64,000 nucleotides of DNA from JAAXHF01 sp965242605. GTDB taxonomy: Bacteria > Desulfobacterota > Binatia > Bin18. A program made the translations under genes and the position numbers. The notes under the pieces were generated by a model. The model searched no databases. It was not told the origin of the DNA and was given only the letters and a program-made list of their open reading frames with translations. The stretch covers positions 124,001 to 188,000 of the forward strand of contig CBDESS010000003.1 of NCBI GenBank assembly GCA_965242605.1, read 5' to 3'. The first letter of the stretch is position 1; every line of letters starts with the position of its first letter. Of the stretch, positions 36,018 to 46,000 are shown one piece after another.

Positions 36018-39000
36018 ATGTATGAGAAAGCAGAAGAACCCGTGCATCCCGGAACTTTCATCAGGGAACATGTAATCCCGCCAGGCATATCGGTGACGGA
36101 CGCTGCAAAAAGGCTGGGTGTAGGCAGGCCCGCCCTGTCGAACCTGCTGAACGGAAATTCGGCGCTGTCCCCCGACATGGCCGTCAGATTGGGAAAGTCC
36201 TTCAGCGCCGACCCTGAGGAATTGCTTGATCTTCAAGCTGCGTTTGACCGCTATGGTCGGCGCAAGAAAGACAGGACCATCGCAGCGCGTGCCTACGTTC
36301 CCAGTTTTCTGACCATCAAAGCCAGCCAAATCCACGATTGGGCAGAGAAGAATCACGATGCCCGTCGGCTGCTGCCGGTGCTTTTGCGTAAGCTGATTCA
36401 TTCAACCGGCCATGAGTTGCGTCAAGTTGACTTCCCTGGGTACGATAACGCGGAGCGCAAAGGCTGGGATGGGGTCATCAAAGCGGACGCGGCCACACCG
36501 TGGATTCCCGAAGGGAAGTCCGGCTGGGAGTTCGGCACGAGCCAGAGACCGGCTCACAAGGCCGAAAGCGATTATGCGAAGCGTGTGAAGTCTGTTTCAC
36601 CGGCTGAGCGGTCGGAGTGTACCTTCGTCTTCGTCACCCCGTGCAATTGGCCCGGCAAAACCACTTGGGCCAAGAGCAAAAATGCGGCAGACGAATGGAA
36701 GGCAGTGAGAGCATTTGACGCGAGTGACCTGGAGCAGTGGCTAGAAGAGTCTATTCCCGCCCAAATGTGGCTTGCCGAGCAACTCGCCATGCCGGTCAGT
36801 GGATTCGAGACGCTGGATCGGTGCTGGCAGAGTTGGGAGGAGGCGAGCGAGCCGAAGATGATGTCCAAGATATTCGGGCCTTCGATCTCCGCATACCGAG
36901 AGTCCTTCAAAGCGTGGCTCAAAAAGCCGAGCGAAAAACCATTTGTGGTCGCAGCCGATTCCAAGGATGAGGCACTTGCGTTTCTCTCATGTCTGTTTCG
37001 GGACGAGTCCATCGCAGCCCGCTGGAGAGAGCTCGCGGTAGTTTTCAAGTCTGCCGGGACGCTACGGACCCTGGCAGATTCGGCGTCACCATTCCTTCCA
37101 ATCGTCTGTACAGAAGAAGCCGAGCGAGAACTGGCCGCTGTCTACCGTCGATTCCACTGCATTGTCGTCCGTCCCCGCAATGCAGTGGACTCCAAGCCGG
37201 ATATCGCCCTTGACCTGTTAAACTACGAAACCTTCAGAAACGCCCTCGCCGAGATGGGCATAAAAGACGACAGGGCTGAGCGGCTGGCAAGAGAATCGGG
37301 CTGCTCACCGACTATTCTGCGACGGCGACTCTCGAAGATTGACGCTATCAGGAAGCCCCAATGGGCCGGGGACGCAGAGATTGCCAGGAGCCTGATCCCA
37401 ATGGTTTTGATCGGCGCATGGCATGTGGCCTCTAACGCTGACTGTGAAGTTATACGCACCCTTGCCGATACGTCTTATCGGCAGATTGAGGAGAGCGTTG
37501 CGCGCCTCCTGGAATTCGACGACTGTCCTATCTGGTCCACCGGACAATATCGAGGCGTCGCCTCAAAAATCGATGCCTTGTTTGCTATCAACAGATATGT
37601 GTCCGAAAAGGACCTGACCGAATTATTCTGGCTCGCGGAATATGTGCTTTCCGAGACTGATCCGGCGCTTGAGCTTCCAGAGGATCGGAGATGGACCGCC
37701 GGTCTGTACGGCAAAGTACGCGATCATTCTGCCGCGTTGCGTGAGGGGATCTGTGAAACTCTTGTCATCCTGTCTGTCCACGGCAACAATCTGTTCCAGG
37801 AACGGCTTGGCGTTGACGTTGAGGTGTGTGTTTCCGGTCTTATCCGAAGACTTCTTACGCCCCTGTCTCCCGACAAACTGCTCTCGCAGGCTGATGACCT
37901 CCCCCACTACGCCGAAGCAGCGCCGGACGAATTCCTGAAGCTGATCGAAGAGGACCTGCGAAAGCCTGAACCGGTGGTGCCGGGTCTGCTAAAACCCGCC
38001 AAAAGCGGTCTCTTGGATTCTCCGAAATGGTCGGGGCTCCTGTGGGCGCTGGAGTGTCTTGCTTGGAAACACCTCGGACGCGCAAGTCTGATACTGGCAC
38101 AGTTGTCGAAAATCATCATCAATGACAACTGGGCGAACAAGCCGATAAACAGCCTTGGGGCAGCTTACCGGTCGTGGTTGCCGCAAACCGCCGTTCCGCT
38201 TGAGGGGCGGATACAGGCCCTTGAGATGCTGACGAAGCGGTTTCCAGATATCGGCTGGGAGATTTGTATTGAGCAGATCGAGGAGTATTGGACCAGGATA
38301 GGGGAGGACAGCTACAGGCCCCGTTGGCGCAGTGACGCTTCAGGGGCCGGTCGGTCGGTGACTGAAAGAGAGTCCAGGAAATTCACACGCAAGGCAATTG
38401 ACTTGGCACTGGCGTGGCCACGGCACGACCAGAAGACGCTCAGCGACCTCGTCAAGCGGTTGCCGGGGCTACCAGAGGAAGACCAGATTGCGGTTTGGGA
38501 TTTGATTGACGCCTGGGCGGACTCGGAAACAGACGAAACAGCTAAAGCCCGCCTGCGCGAGTGCATACGCAGTTGCCGGCACGGGCTGAATGACAACACA
38601 AAGGACCGGGGATACAAAGCATACGAAAAGCTGCAACCCCGCGATCTCATTAGCCGGTACGCCTGGCTCTTCGCCGAAGAGTGGGTCCGTCCTTCCATAA
38701 TAGATGTCCGGTTCGATCACTCCAAATTCGAGGAGAGAGTAAACGCCCTCCGTGCTGCGGCGATGAAGGAAATATGGGAGAAGCGCGGTCTTGAAGGTCT
38801 GACAGGACTTTTGTCCCGTGGCGATGGACCGTGCGCCGTCGGACGTTTCCTGGAACCGTGTATCAAAGGCGTGAAGGCGCAAGCCGAGCTATTACGGCAG
38901 TGTCTTTCTCTCAGTGACGACCTGGAGAAGAAAGTTGACGGCTTTCTCCAGGGTTTCCTGCTATCCTGTCCTGACGAAGCGCGTGGGATGCTCCTCCCAG

Positions 39001-40061
39001 CCGTTGCAGACAGCGTAGACACGGCCCAGACCGTGCGCTTGTTCTGCTGGGCCCCATTCAGGCAGGACACATGGCGTCTGCTTGACCGGTACGATGCAGA
39101 AATCCAGGGCAAATACTGGCGGGAAGTCCTCTCTCGCCGGGATCGCCACAGTGAGACGGATCTGAGTGAACTCATAGATCGCCTGCTTGAAGCAAATCGC
39201 CCCCGTGCCGCTTTCCATGCTGTGAGCCTTCATTGGGACCAAGTCGAGACAGCGCGGCTGAGGCGTCTCCTTATTGCCGTTGCCACCGTGGATGCTGAGC
39301 CGGCGGACCACTACAGACTTGACTATTACCACATCTCGACAGCGTTGGATTCGCTTGACGGCCGTGCCGGTGTAAGCCTGGACGAGATGGCCCACCTTGA
39401 GTTCAGGTTCATAGCCGCTCTCGAGCACGGCGAACATGGCATCCCTAATCTGGAGCGGCAAATCGCCCGGTTTCCGGTTCTCTTCGTTCAAGCACTGGCT
39501 CTGGTGTACAAACGTAACGATGATGGGCAGGACCCGCCCGAATGGCAGAGCGAAAACCCAAAGCAGCGCAAGGGATTCTACCGTCTTCTTCTTCGGCTCA
39601 TCAAGCATATTCCGGGGACCGGCCCGGACGGCAGGGGGGATGCCCAAGCGTTACACTACTGGCTGACCGAGGCACGGCACCTCTGCGCTGAACACGGCCG
39701 CGCCGAAGTTGGCGATAAGGAGATCGGTCAGCTTCTCTCCAAGTCTCCCGCCGAAGAGGACGGCAGTTGGCCTTGCCTTGCAGTCTGCGAGGCTATGGAA
39801 AGAGCTCCTTCTCAGGATATCGGAACGGGTTTCACCATTGGCGTTTACAACGGACGCGGCGCATTTATGCGAGGAGGGGATGAGGGCGGTGCGCAGGAAC
39901 GTGAGCTTGCTGCAAAGTACCGAGGTTGGGCAAAGCTACGCGCCTTCGACTATCCTTATGTCAGCAGCCTTCTCGAAAGCGTTGCAGCCGACTACGATCG
40001 GAAGGCGGAGCGGGAGGACAACCAAAGAAAAATCGAGAAGAGGTTGTCAGCTTTGAGGTAG
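36018..40061 (+). CDS. Giant HigA-type HTH / PD-(D/E)XK nuclease-like / long helical-repeat protein
   Basis: 1347 residues from the ATG at 36018, which has GGAGG eight bases upstream; the open frame extends 52 codons further but without family sequence. Residues 8-75 are a HigA/VapI-type HTH (HPGTFIREHVIPPGISVTDA, GVGRPALSNLLNG). Residues about 125-210 look like a restriction-endonuclease fold: Glu133, GWDGV (Asp151) and WIPEGKSGWEFG (Glu165-x-Lys167), ending TFVFVTPCNW. Residues about 310-430 resemble a degenerate P-loop NTPase (FVVAADSKDEALAFL without the Walker A lysine loop). The remaining 900 residues are helical, TPR-like. No exact family is recognised; a defence effector is inferred. 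Confidence 0.75.
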   Translation: MYEKAEEPVHPGTFIREHVIPPGISVTDAAKRLGVGRPALSNLLNGNSALSPDMAVRLGKSFSADPEELLDLQAAFDRYGRRKKDRTIAARAYVPSFLTIKASQIHDWAEKNHDARRLLPVLLRKLIHSTGHELRQVDFPGYDNAERKGWDGVIKADAATPWIPEGKSGWEFGTSQRPAHKAESDYAKRVKSVSPAERSECTFVFVTPCNWPGKTTWAKSKNAADEWKAVRAFDASDLEQWLEESIPAQMWLAEQLAMPVSGFETLDRCWQSWEEASEPKMMSKIFGPSISAYRESFKAWLKKPSEKPFVVAADSKDEALAFLSCLFRDESIAARWRELAVVFKSAGTLRTLADSASPFLPIVCTEEAERELAAVYRRFHCIVVRPRNAVDSKPDIALDLLNYETFRNALAEMGIKDDRAERLARESGCSPTILRRRLSKIDAIRKPQWAGDAEIARSLIPMVLIGAWHVASNADCEVIRTLADTSYRQIEESVARLLEFDDCPIWSTGQYRGVASKIDALFAINRYVSEKDLTELFWLAEYVLSETDPALELPEDRRWTAGLYGKVRDHSAALREGICETLVILSVHGNNLFQERLGVDVEVCVSGLIRRLLTPLSPDKLLSQADDLPHYAEAAPDEFLKLIEEDLRKPEPVVPGLLKPAKSGLLDSPKWSGLLWALECLAWKHLGRASLILAQLSKIIINDNWANKPINSLGAAYRSWLPQTAVPLEGRIQALEMLTKRFPDIGWEICIEQIEEYWTRIGEDSYRPRWRSDASGAGRSVTERESRKFTRKAIDLALAWPRHDQKTLSDLVKRLPGLPEEDQIAVWDLIDAWADSETDETAKARLRECIRSCRHGLNDNTKDRGYKAYEKLQPRDLISRYAWLFAEEWVRPSIIDVRFDHSKFEERVNALRAAAMKEIWEKRGLEGLTGLLSRGDGPCAVGRFLEPCIKGVKAQAELLRQCLSLSDDLEKKVDGFLQGFLLSCPDEARGMLLPAVADSVDTAQTVRLFCWAPFRQDTWRLLDRYDAEIQGKYWREVLSRRDRHSETDLSELIDRLLEANRPRAAFHAVSLHWDQVETARLRRLLIAVATVDAEPADHYRLDYYHISTALDSLDGRAGVSLDEMAHLEFRFIAALEHGEHGIPNLERQIARFPVLFVQALALVYKRNDDGQDPPEWQSENPKQRKGFYRLLLRLIKHIPGTGPDGRGDAQALHYWLTEARHLCAEHGRAEVGDKEIGQLLSKSPAEEDGSWPCLAVCEAMERAPSQDIGTGFTIGVYNGRGAFMRGGDEGGAQERELAAKYRGWAKLRAFDYPYVSSLLESVAADYDRKAEREDNQRKIEKRLSALR

Positions 40062-40064
40062 CTT

Positions 40065-41789
40065 CTAGTCGGCTGCCAATTGAGGATGATTCCCATACGG
40101 TTCCAACGCCCCATGCAGCACCGCCTCAACCAGCCGCCCCCCCGTAGCCTCATCTGCGGCAAGGCTCCCCTCCAGCCGGTCGCAGACCGTCATCAGTTCG
40201 TCCACCTTGGCGACGATGCGGTGTTGCTCGGCCAGGGGCGGGAGGGGGAAGCAGTATTTCGCCAGTCGCTTTGAGGTGAGGTGTTTTATCGTAATACCGG
40301 TGCAATAGCTTGCTAGGCGTCCGTTGTTGAAATCGGAGCAGAGCGCAAAAACAAAATAGTTCGGGTCTATTTTGCCGAAGAATCTTACGCGGTGAAGGGC
40401 GTTTTGGTAATAAATCCCCTCCATTTCTCCATTCCAGACGGCAGCCCGCCCGGCTTCACCGCCTTCGCAAACCAGGACATCACCCTTAGACAAGGCATAT
40501 TTTTCAAGCTCCTGCTCTTCAAATTTCATCTCCTTTATGTCGGAGAGTTTGAGCTTTAACCAATACACATTGACGCTGCGGAGATAGGGTTTATAGGTGC
40601 CGCGGTTTTTTGCCTTGTTGAGTGTTTTCCCCAATAACGAATTGGAAACATTGCCCAGCCGTGTCCATTCCCAGCTTTTGGGAATAGGAAAGGGCTGTTC
40701 ATCTTCCGAGACAGGGGGCAAAGAGAGCTTGAGAAAACCGTTTGCCTGATAGTTTTTCTTCTCCGCGGCAATCCGCTTCACCAGTTCCGTCGCCGGCTCA
40801 TCCGCCGGGTCCTGCGCCACCAGCTTGCCCCGCACCGCCAAGTTGAGGATGGTCTGACGCAGCTCCTTGACCTGCTCAGGGCGTGTGGTCAGCGGGGCCA
40901 GGTTATCCAAGACAAAGGCGACGTGTTCCCGGAATGTTGCCGGGTCAGGGTCAGGGGCGTTCAGCCGGGCGAGGCTTGCCGCGGCCAGTCGGGTTCGCGT
41001 TGTCTCTCGTTCCGCTTGTGCTGCTTCCAGCCGGTCACACAGCCCCATCAGTTCATCCACCTTGGCGACAATGCGGCGTTGCTCGTCAAGGGGCGGGAGC
41101 GGAAACGGGGAATGAGCGAAATACCCGGTCGGTACCCGCTTCTGGCCGGCCGTGCCGGTCATTTTGGGAATACCGGTTTCGATAAAGTGCGGACTCTTGA
41201 GGAAAAGGACGACGAAATTCGGATCAACGAACAGGGGGCGGACAATGTGCAATTCCGTCGTGCCGCTTCCCAGCCCGCCGGTCAGGTTTCGGAAGACAGT
41301 AGATTTGCCATTCTGAAAACACGGGGTAATCTTCGCCAAGCCGACATCACCTTCGGCAAAGTGCGTGTAACCCTTTTTGATCTCCCTCCATTGTCGAACC
41401 TCATGGTCGCACATCACGCCGTAGTCGGCCGCAATCATTGGCATTGGAACGAACGACGCCTCAATGTCGTCCGCTGCTTCGTTCCGTGGACTCAGCAATC
41501 CGATCTCCGCGATTTGGCTCCATTGCCAGTTTGAGGGGAGCGAAAACGGCAAATTTTCTTTTCTCAGCGCCGGAATCGCTTTCGGCTTTCTTATCTCCCC
41601 CGCCTTCACCAACCGCACCTTCTCCGCGGCAATCCGCTTCACCAGTTCCGCCGCCGGCTCATCCGTCGGGTCCTGCGCCACCAGCTTGCCCCGCACCGCC
41701 AGGTCAAGGATGAACCCGCGGAGACGCCGGACGGCCTCCGGGGTCTGCATCAGCCGGTCAAAGTTGCTCAGCAGGCCGTCAATGCTCAT
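40065..41789 (-). CDS. hsdS: Type I restriction-modification specificity subunit HsdS
   Basis: 574 residues with the two-fold HsdS layout: target-recognition domain 1 (about 90-240, LPSNWQWSQIAEIG, TGYFAHSPFPLPPLDEQRRI), central conserved helix (VDELMGLCDRLEAAQAERE), repeat of the N-terminal conserved region (RQTILNLAVRGKLVAQDP), TRD 2 (IPKSWEWTRLGNVSN to KYCFPLPPLAEQHRI) and distal helix (VDELMTVCDRLEGS). The repeated conserved regions are about 280 residues apart. It meets the giant gene tail to tail with a 3-bp gap. Active hsdR is missing and hsdM is truncated. Confidence 0.93.
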   Translation of the reverse strand: MSIDGLLSNFDRLMQTPEAVRRLRGFILDLAVRGKLVAQDPTDEPAAELVKRIAAEKVRLVKAGEIRKPKAIPALRKENLPFSLPSNWQWSQIAEIGLLSPRNEAADDIEASFVPMPMIAADYGVMCDHEVRQWREIKKGYTHFAEGDVGLAKITPCFQNGKSTVFRNLTGGLGSGTTELHIVRPLFVDPNFVVLFLKSPHFIETGIPKMTGTAGQKRVPTGYFAHSPFPLPPLDEQRRIVAKVDELMGLCDRLEAAQAERETTRTRLAAASLARLNAPDPDPATFREHVAFVLDNLAPLTTRPEQVKELRQTILNLAVRGKLVAQDPADEPATELVKRIAAEKKNYQANGFLKLSLPPVSEDEQPFPIPKSWEWTRLGNVSNSLLGKTLNKAKNRGTYKPYLRSVNVYWLKLKLSDIKEMKFEEQELEKYALSKGDVLVCEGGEAGRAAVWNGEMEGIYYQNALHRVRFFGKIDPNYFVFALCSDFNNGRLASYCTGITIKHLTSKRLAKYCFPLPPLAEQHRIVAKVDELMTVCDRLEGSLAADEATGGRLVEAVLHGALEPYGNHPQLAAD

Positions 41790-42022
41790 CGGGTCAGCGG
41801 CCAGTCTCTCTCCTGCCGTGGCGCGGTACGTTCAATCAAGGCTTTCAACGCGGTCATGGCTTCGGTGTGGCGGTCGGCGTGCTGCTTCCCCCGTCTGATC
41901 CCTTCCCACAACATGGCAGTCATGCCGAGCGCGACCACGGCAATCTGCCCGAGCCCCACCCACAGGGCATAGGCGGCTTGTGTCTGCTGGACGGCAATTG
42001 TGGCGGCCTCAAAGTCTGTCAT
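41786..42022 (-). CDS. Small single-pass membrane protein in the hsd locus
   Basis: 78 residues. One transmembrane helix (LWVGLGQIAVVALGMTAMLW, about residues 20-40) is followed by a basic, cytoplasmic-type tail (RRGKQHADRHTEAMTALKAL). No family recognised. Its stop overlaps the hsdS start (ATGA), so it is translationally coupled to hsdS, and it sits after hsdM. A membrane protein inside an hsd operon is unusual. Confidence 0.65.
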   Translation of the reverse strand: MTDFEAATIAVQQTQAAYALWVGLGQIAVVALGMTAMLWEGIRRGKQHADRHTEAMTALKALIERTAPRQERDWPLTR

Positions 42023-42101
42023 GCGTTGTTCCTTGCTGTGTACAAGAGCTAGCAGATACGCTGCCGACTGACAGCCTCCTCGTCCCGCTCATGCCCGGTA
42101 T

Positions 42102-42870
42102 TCATTGCAACGCTTCGGCCAGGATGGCCTTCAACTTGGCGCGCAGCGAGGCGGCTTCGGCCTCCGCGGCGTCGAGTTGCGCCAGCAGGTCGGCAGGGTC
42201 GCCGTGCCGGTCTTCGGCGGTATGCGGGTTCTTGATGTCCAGGTTATAGCCACGCGCCTTGACTTCCTCAGCACTGACTTTCCAGGCCCAGGCGGTTTCC
42301 TGCCGGCCGCTGCGTTGCGGCCCGCCCCACCAGTCGATGCAGGCTTGCAGGTGCTCCAGCCGGATCGGCTTGGTCATGGAGTAGGCTTTCTGGCCGTCTG
42401 GGACGCGGTGCTCGTAGAACCAGATGTCGCCGGTCGGCTCGCCCTTGTCAAAAAACAGCAGGTTGGTGCCGATGGAGGCGTAGGGCTTGAAGACCGAGTT
42501 GGGCAGGCGGACGATGGTGTGCAGCTTACACTCGGCCAGCAGGTGTTCCTTGAGCCGGGTCTTGACCCCCTCGCCGAACAGCGAGCCGTCGGGCAGCACA
42601 ACGCCGGCGCGGCCGCCCGGCTTCAACACCCGGACGATCAGGGCCAGGAACAGGTCGGCGGTTTCTTTGGTGCGGAAATGCTGGGGAAAGTTGCTCTCAA
42701 TGCCGTCCTCTTCCTCGCCGCCAAAGGGCGGGTTGGTCAGCACAATGTCCACCCGGTTGGCGTCCCCCCAACTGGTGTAGAACGTGAGCTGGGGCAGTCG
42801 AGCCAAGCCCTGCTTGACAACCCCCTGGGGTCGGTTTTTCAGCGTCGTCCAGGCGAATGATGCTGCAAAC
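42102..42870 (-). pseudogene. hsdM: 5'-truncated type I DNA methyltransferase HsdM
   Basis: About 250 residues remain. The first family residues are RVDIVLTNPPFGGEEEDGIE (motif IV, NPPF), then FRTKETADLFLALIVRVLKP, GRAGVVLPDGSLFGEGVKTR, RLPNSVFKPYASIGTNLLFF and the C-terminal coiled coil (LDAAEAEAASLRAKLKAIL). The upstream half with the SAM-binding FxGxG motif is absent: the frame instead runs into the tracrRNA. Normal HsdM is about 500 residues. The break coincides with the edge of the CRISPR-Cas locus. Confidence 0.8.
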
Positions 42871-42875
42871 AGCAG

Positions 42876-42998
42876 CAAAGCCCCTATCATAGAGACAGAG
42901 GCTTTGATACCGGTGGATGACCTTGGGACACCGAGCCCGCACGAAGGGTCAAATTGCCTGCGAAAAGACAACCGGCCACTTCTCGATTTGCTACATCC
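42876..42998 (-). ncRNA. tracrRNA of the type II-C CRISPR-Cas system
   Basis: The minus strand carries an anti-repeat (TGTAGCAAATCGAGAAGTGG, about 42977-42996) that pairs with the CRISPR repeat with about one mismatch over 23 bases. It is followed by CTTTTCGCAGGCAATTTGAC, TGCGGGCTCGG, TCCCAAGGTCA and a terminal hairpin (CAAAGCC with GGCTTTG, 42876-42906). These elements and their order recall the Parvibaculum lavamentivorans tracrRNA from memory. Transcription is divergent from cas9. Exact ends are inferred. Confidence 0.85.
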
Positions 42999-43003
42999 CT
43001 AAT

Positions 43004-43032
43004 CTTACAGGGATTGATCGTTGACTTGTCAA
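43004..43032 (-). promoter_or_regulatory. Putative tracrRNA promoter
   Basis: On the minus strand TTGACA (43032-43027), a 17-base spacer and TGTAAG (43009-43004) lie just upstream of the anti-repeat. The -35 is a perfect consensus and is part of the palindrome TTGACTTGTCAA. The cas9 start is only 17 bp away on the other strand. Confidence 0.6.
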
Positions 43033-43048
43033 GAGGAGCTTCATCGTT

Positions 43049-46000
43049 ATGGCTTTGATTTTTGGACTCGATGTCGGAACGACATCCGTGGGCTTTGCCG
43101 TCGTTCAGCACGATGGCAAAACGGAGGGGCGAATCCATCGGCTCGGCGTCCGCATCTTTCCCGAGGCGCGTGACCCTGATGGCACTCCGTTGAACCAGAA
43201 GAGACGCTTGGCGCGCATGCGGAGGCGTCAACTACGGCGCAGCTGTCAGAGGCGGCGCGATATTGGCGCGATACTCCACGAAGCCAGCTTCCTGCCCGCA
43301 TTTGACGCATCGCCACAGTCGGGTTGGGGCGAACTGATGAGGTGCGACCCCTATGAGTTACGAGCGCATGCGGTCAATGACGCAGAAGCCCTTACACCCC
43401 TATGAGTTACGAGCGCATGCGGTCAATGACGCAGAAGCCCTTACACCACTGGAGTTCGGACGCGTGCTGTACCATCTGGCCAAGCGCCGGCATTTCAAAG
43501 GCCGGGACCTTGAGGACAATGACGGCTCTGCTAGTGGCGAAGGCGAAACCGGAGAGAAAGAAAGCGCCGACGAAAAGAAGGCCAGGAATGACCGGGAAGC
43601 CACCCTGAATGCTTTGAACGCTGAGAAGAAAAAGGACCCGAAAATAACACTCGGCGCTTGGTTGGCGAAGCGGGGACCGCACGATCGCAAACGTGGTGTA
43701 CATGCCACGCGCGCTGTTGTTGAAGAGGAGTTTGAAAAACTTTGGAAGGCTCAGGAGAAATACCACCCAGCCCTGCAAGATCGGCGTTTCAAGGATACGG
43801 TCCAGGAAGCGCTCTTTGCCCAACGACCGGTCTTCTGGCGCAAGAAAACGCTGGGCAAGTGCTGGTTCATGCCGGACAAAGCCCTGTGTCCCAAAGGTGC
43901 GTGGCTGTCTCAGCAACGGCGGATGCTTGAAAAGCTGAATAACCTGGAGGTGGTGGTTGGGGAAAGCCGCCCGCTGAACCAGGACGAGCGCACAGCAATT
44001 CTTGACCGGCTGCAAACGCGGCCGTCCATGACCTGGAGTGCCGTCCGTGCAGCGCTCAAGCCCCTGTACAAGGCGCGTGGTGAGTTGGGGGCGGAAAAGA
44101 GGCTGAAATTCAACCTCGAACTCGGCGGTGACAGGACTCTGCCAGGCAATCCGTTCGAAGCCGGGTTGGCCGATATTTTTGGCGACGCCTGGCAGGACTC
44201 CCCATATAAACAGGCCATCCGTGACGCGATTCCCGATCGCCTGTGGTCCGCGGATTATAGGGAGGTCGGCACTCAGCGGGTTGTCATCCGGCCGCAGGGA
44301 GAGCGGGGCCAGAATCGCCAAGCTGCGGCCCGCAGTTTCGTCGAACAGTTCAGCGTCAGCGAAGAACAGGCCGAGAAGCTGGCCGCCATCAAGCTGCCAA
44401 CTGGCTGGGAACCCTATTCCACAGAGGCGCTGCGGGCCATGCTGCCCCATTTGAACAACGGAGTACGCTTCGGCGTCCTTGTGAACAGCCCTGAGTGGGA
44501 AGACTGGCGGAACGAGACCTTTCCCGAAAGAATCAAGCCGAGCGGCAAGCTTGTCGAACGGCTGCCGAGTCCTGCGGACAGAGAAGAGCGCGAGCACATC
44601 GCCAAATTGCGCAACCCCACGGTCGTGCGGACTCGCAATGAGTTGCGCAAGGTCGTCAATAACCTTATCGACATGTTCGGTAGACCTGACCTGATTCGTG
44701 TCGAATTGGCCCGGGATGTTGGCACGTCGAAACGCAAGCGAGAAGAAATTCAGGAGGGCATGCGTCGTCAGGAACTACGCCGACAGAAAGCGAAGAAAGA
44801 CTTGAAAGAGAGCGGGATTGCTCAACCGTCGCGTGGCCAGATCGAAAAATGGCTGCTCTGGAAGGAGAGCAGGGAACAATGCCCGTATACCGGCGATTGG
44901 ATTTGTTTTACCGCGCTGTTCCAGGACAACGAATTCGATGTGGAGCATATCTGGCCGCGGTCCAGGTCGTTGGACGACAGTTTCAGAAACAAGACGCTGT
45001 GCCGCAAAGATGTGAACCAGGCAAAAGGCAACCGTACCCCGTTTGAGTATATCGGGCCCGATGACGAGCGCTGGGCGGCGGTCAAGGACCGCCTACAGAC
45101 AATGCGAGCGTCCAGGGGCCATGACGGGATGCCACCAGGCAAAATCAAGCGGTTTCTGGCGCAATCCATCCCCGATGATTTTGCTGCGCGCCAGCTCAAC
45201 GACACCGGATATGCCGCCCGGGAAGCTGTGGCATTTCTCAAACGCTTGTGGCCTGACCGGGGGCCACAAGCGCCGGTAACGGTGCAGGCAGTATCCGGGC
45301 GCGTTACCGCCCAACTCCGCAAGCTCTGGAACCTGAACAACATTATTCTGGCCGATGACGGCGAGAAAACCCGCGCCGACCACCGTCACCATGCCGTTGA
45401 CGCGCTGGTGGTTGCCTGCACCCATCCCGGTATGACGCAAGGCTTGTCCACCTACTGGCAGACTAAGGAAAACCCCGGTATCAGACGTCCCCTGCTGCCG
45501 CCGCCCTGGGAGACAGTCCGAGCCGACGCTCAACGCGCCGTTGCCAAAATCGTTGTCTCCCACCGGGTCCGCAAGAAAGTGTCTGGCCGACTGCACAAGG
45601 AAACGATCTACGGTGATACAAAACAGGATACGGGCATGTACCGCCAGTTTGTCACCCGCAAGGATGTTGAGGCGCTGAGCAAGAGAGAGTTGGAAAAAGT
45701 TCCCGAGACTGATGGCGAGGGAATTCGAGACACAGACGTGAGAGAGATCATCGCCCGATGGGTCGAGAACCACGGCGGTGATCCGAAAAAAGCGTTTCCG
45801 CCTTACCCCAAACGGAGCCAGGGTGGCCCGGAAATCCGCAAAGTCCGCATTCTGATGAAGCGGCAGTTGCACTTGATGATGCCGGCCGCGACCGGGTACG
45901 CCGCTTTGGACGGGAATCATCATATGGCAATTTTTCGCCTGCCAAACGGGAAGCCTGACTTCAAGGTGGTCAGCCTGTTTGAAGCGTCTCGGCGGCTGGC

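Noticed and set aside
42870..42971. N-terminal extension of the hsdM frame through the tracrRNA
   Set aside because: These residues have no methyltransferase similarity and coincide with the tracrRNA stem-loops. HsdM similarity begins only near 42830.
42977..43032. tracrRNA on the plus strand, reading into cas9, with ATCCCT/AGGGAT and TTGAC/GTCAA hairpins
   Set aside because: The sequence left of the anti-repeat on the minus strand matches the conserved tracrRNA body (GCGGGCTCGG, CCCAAGGTCA) and ends in a hairpin. The plus-strand hairpins are short and overlap the promoter.
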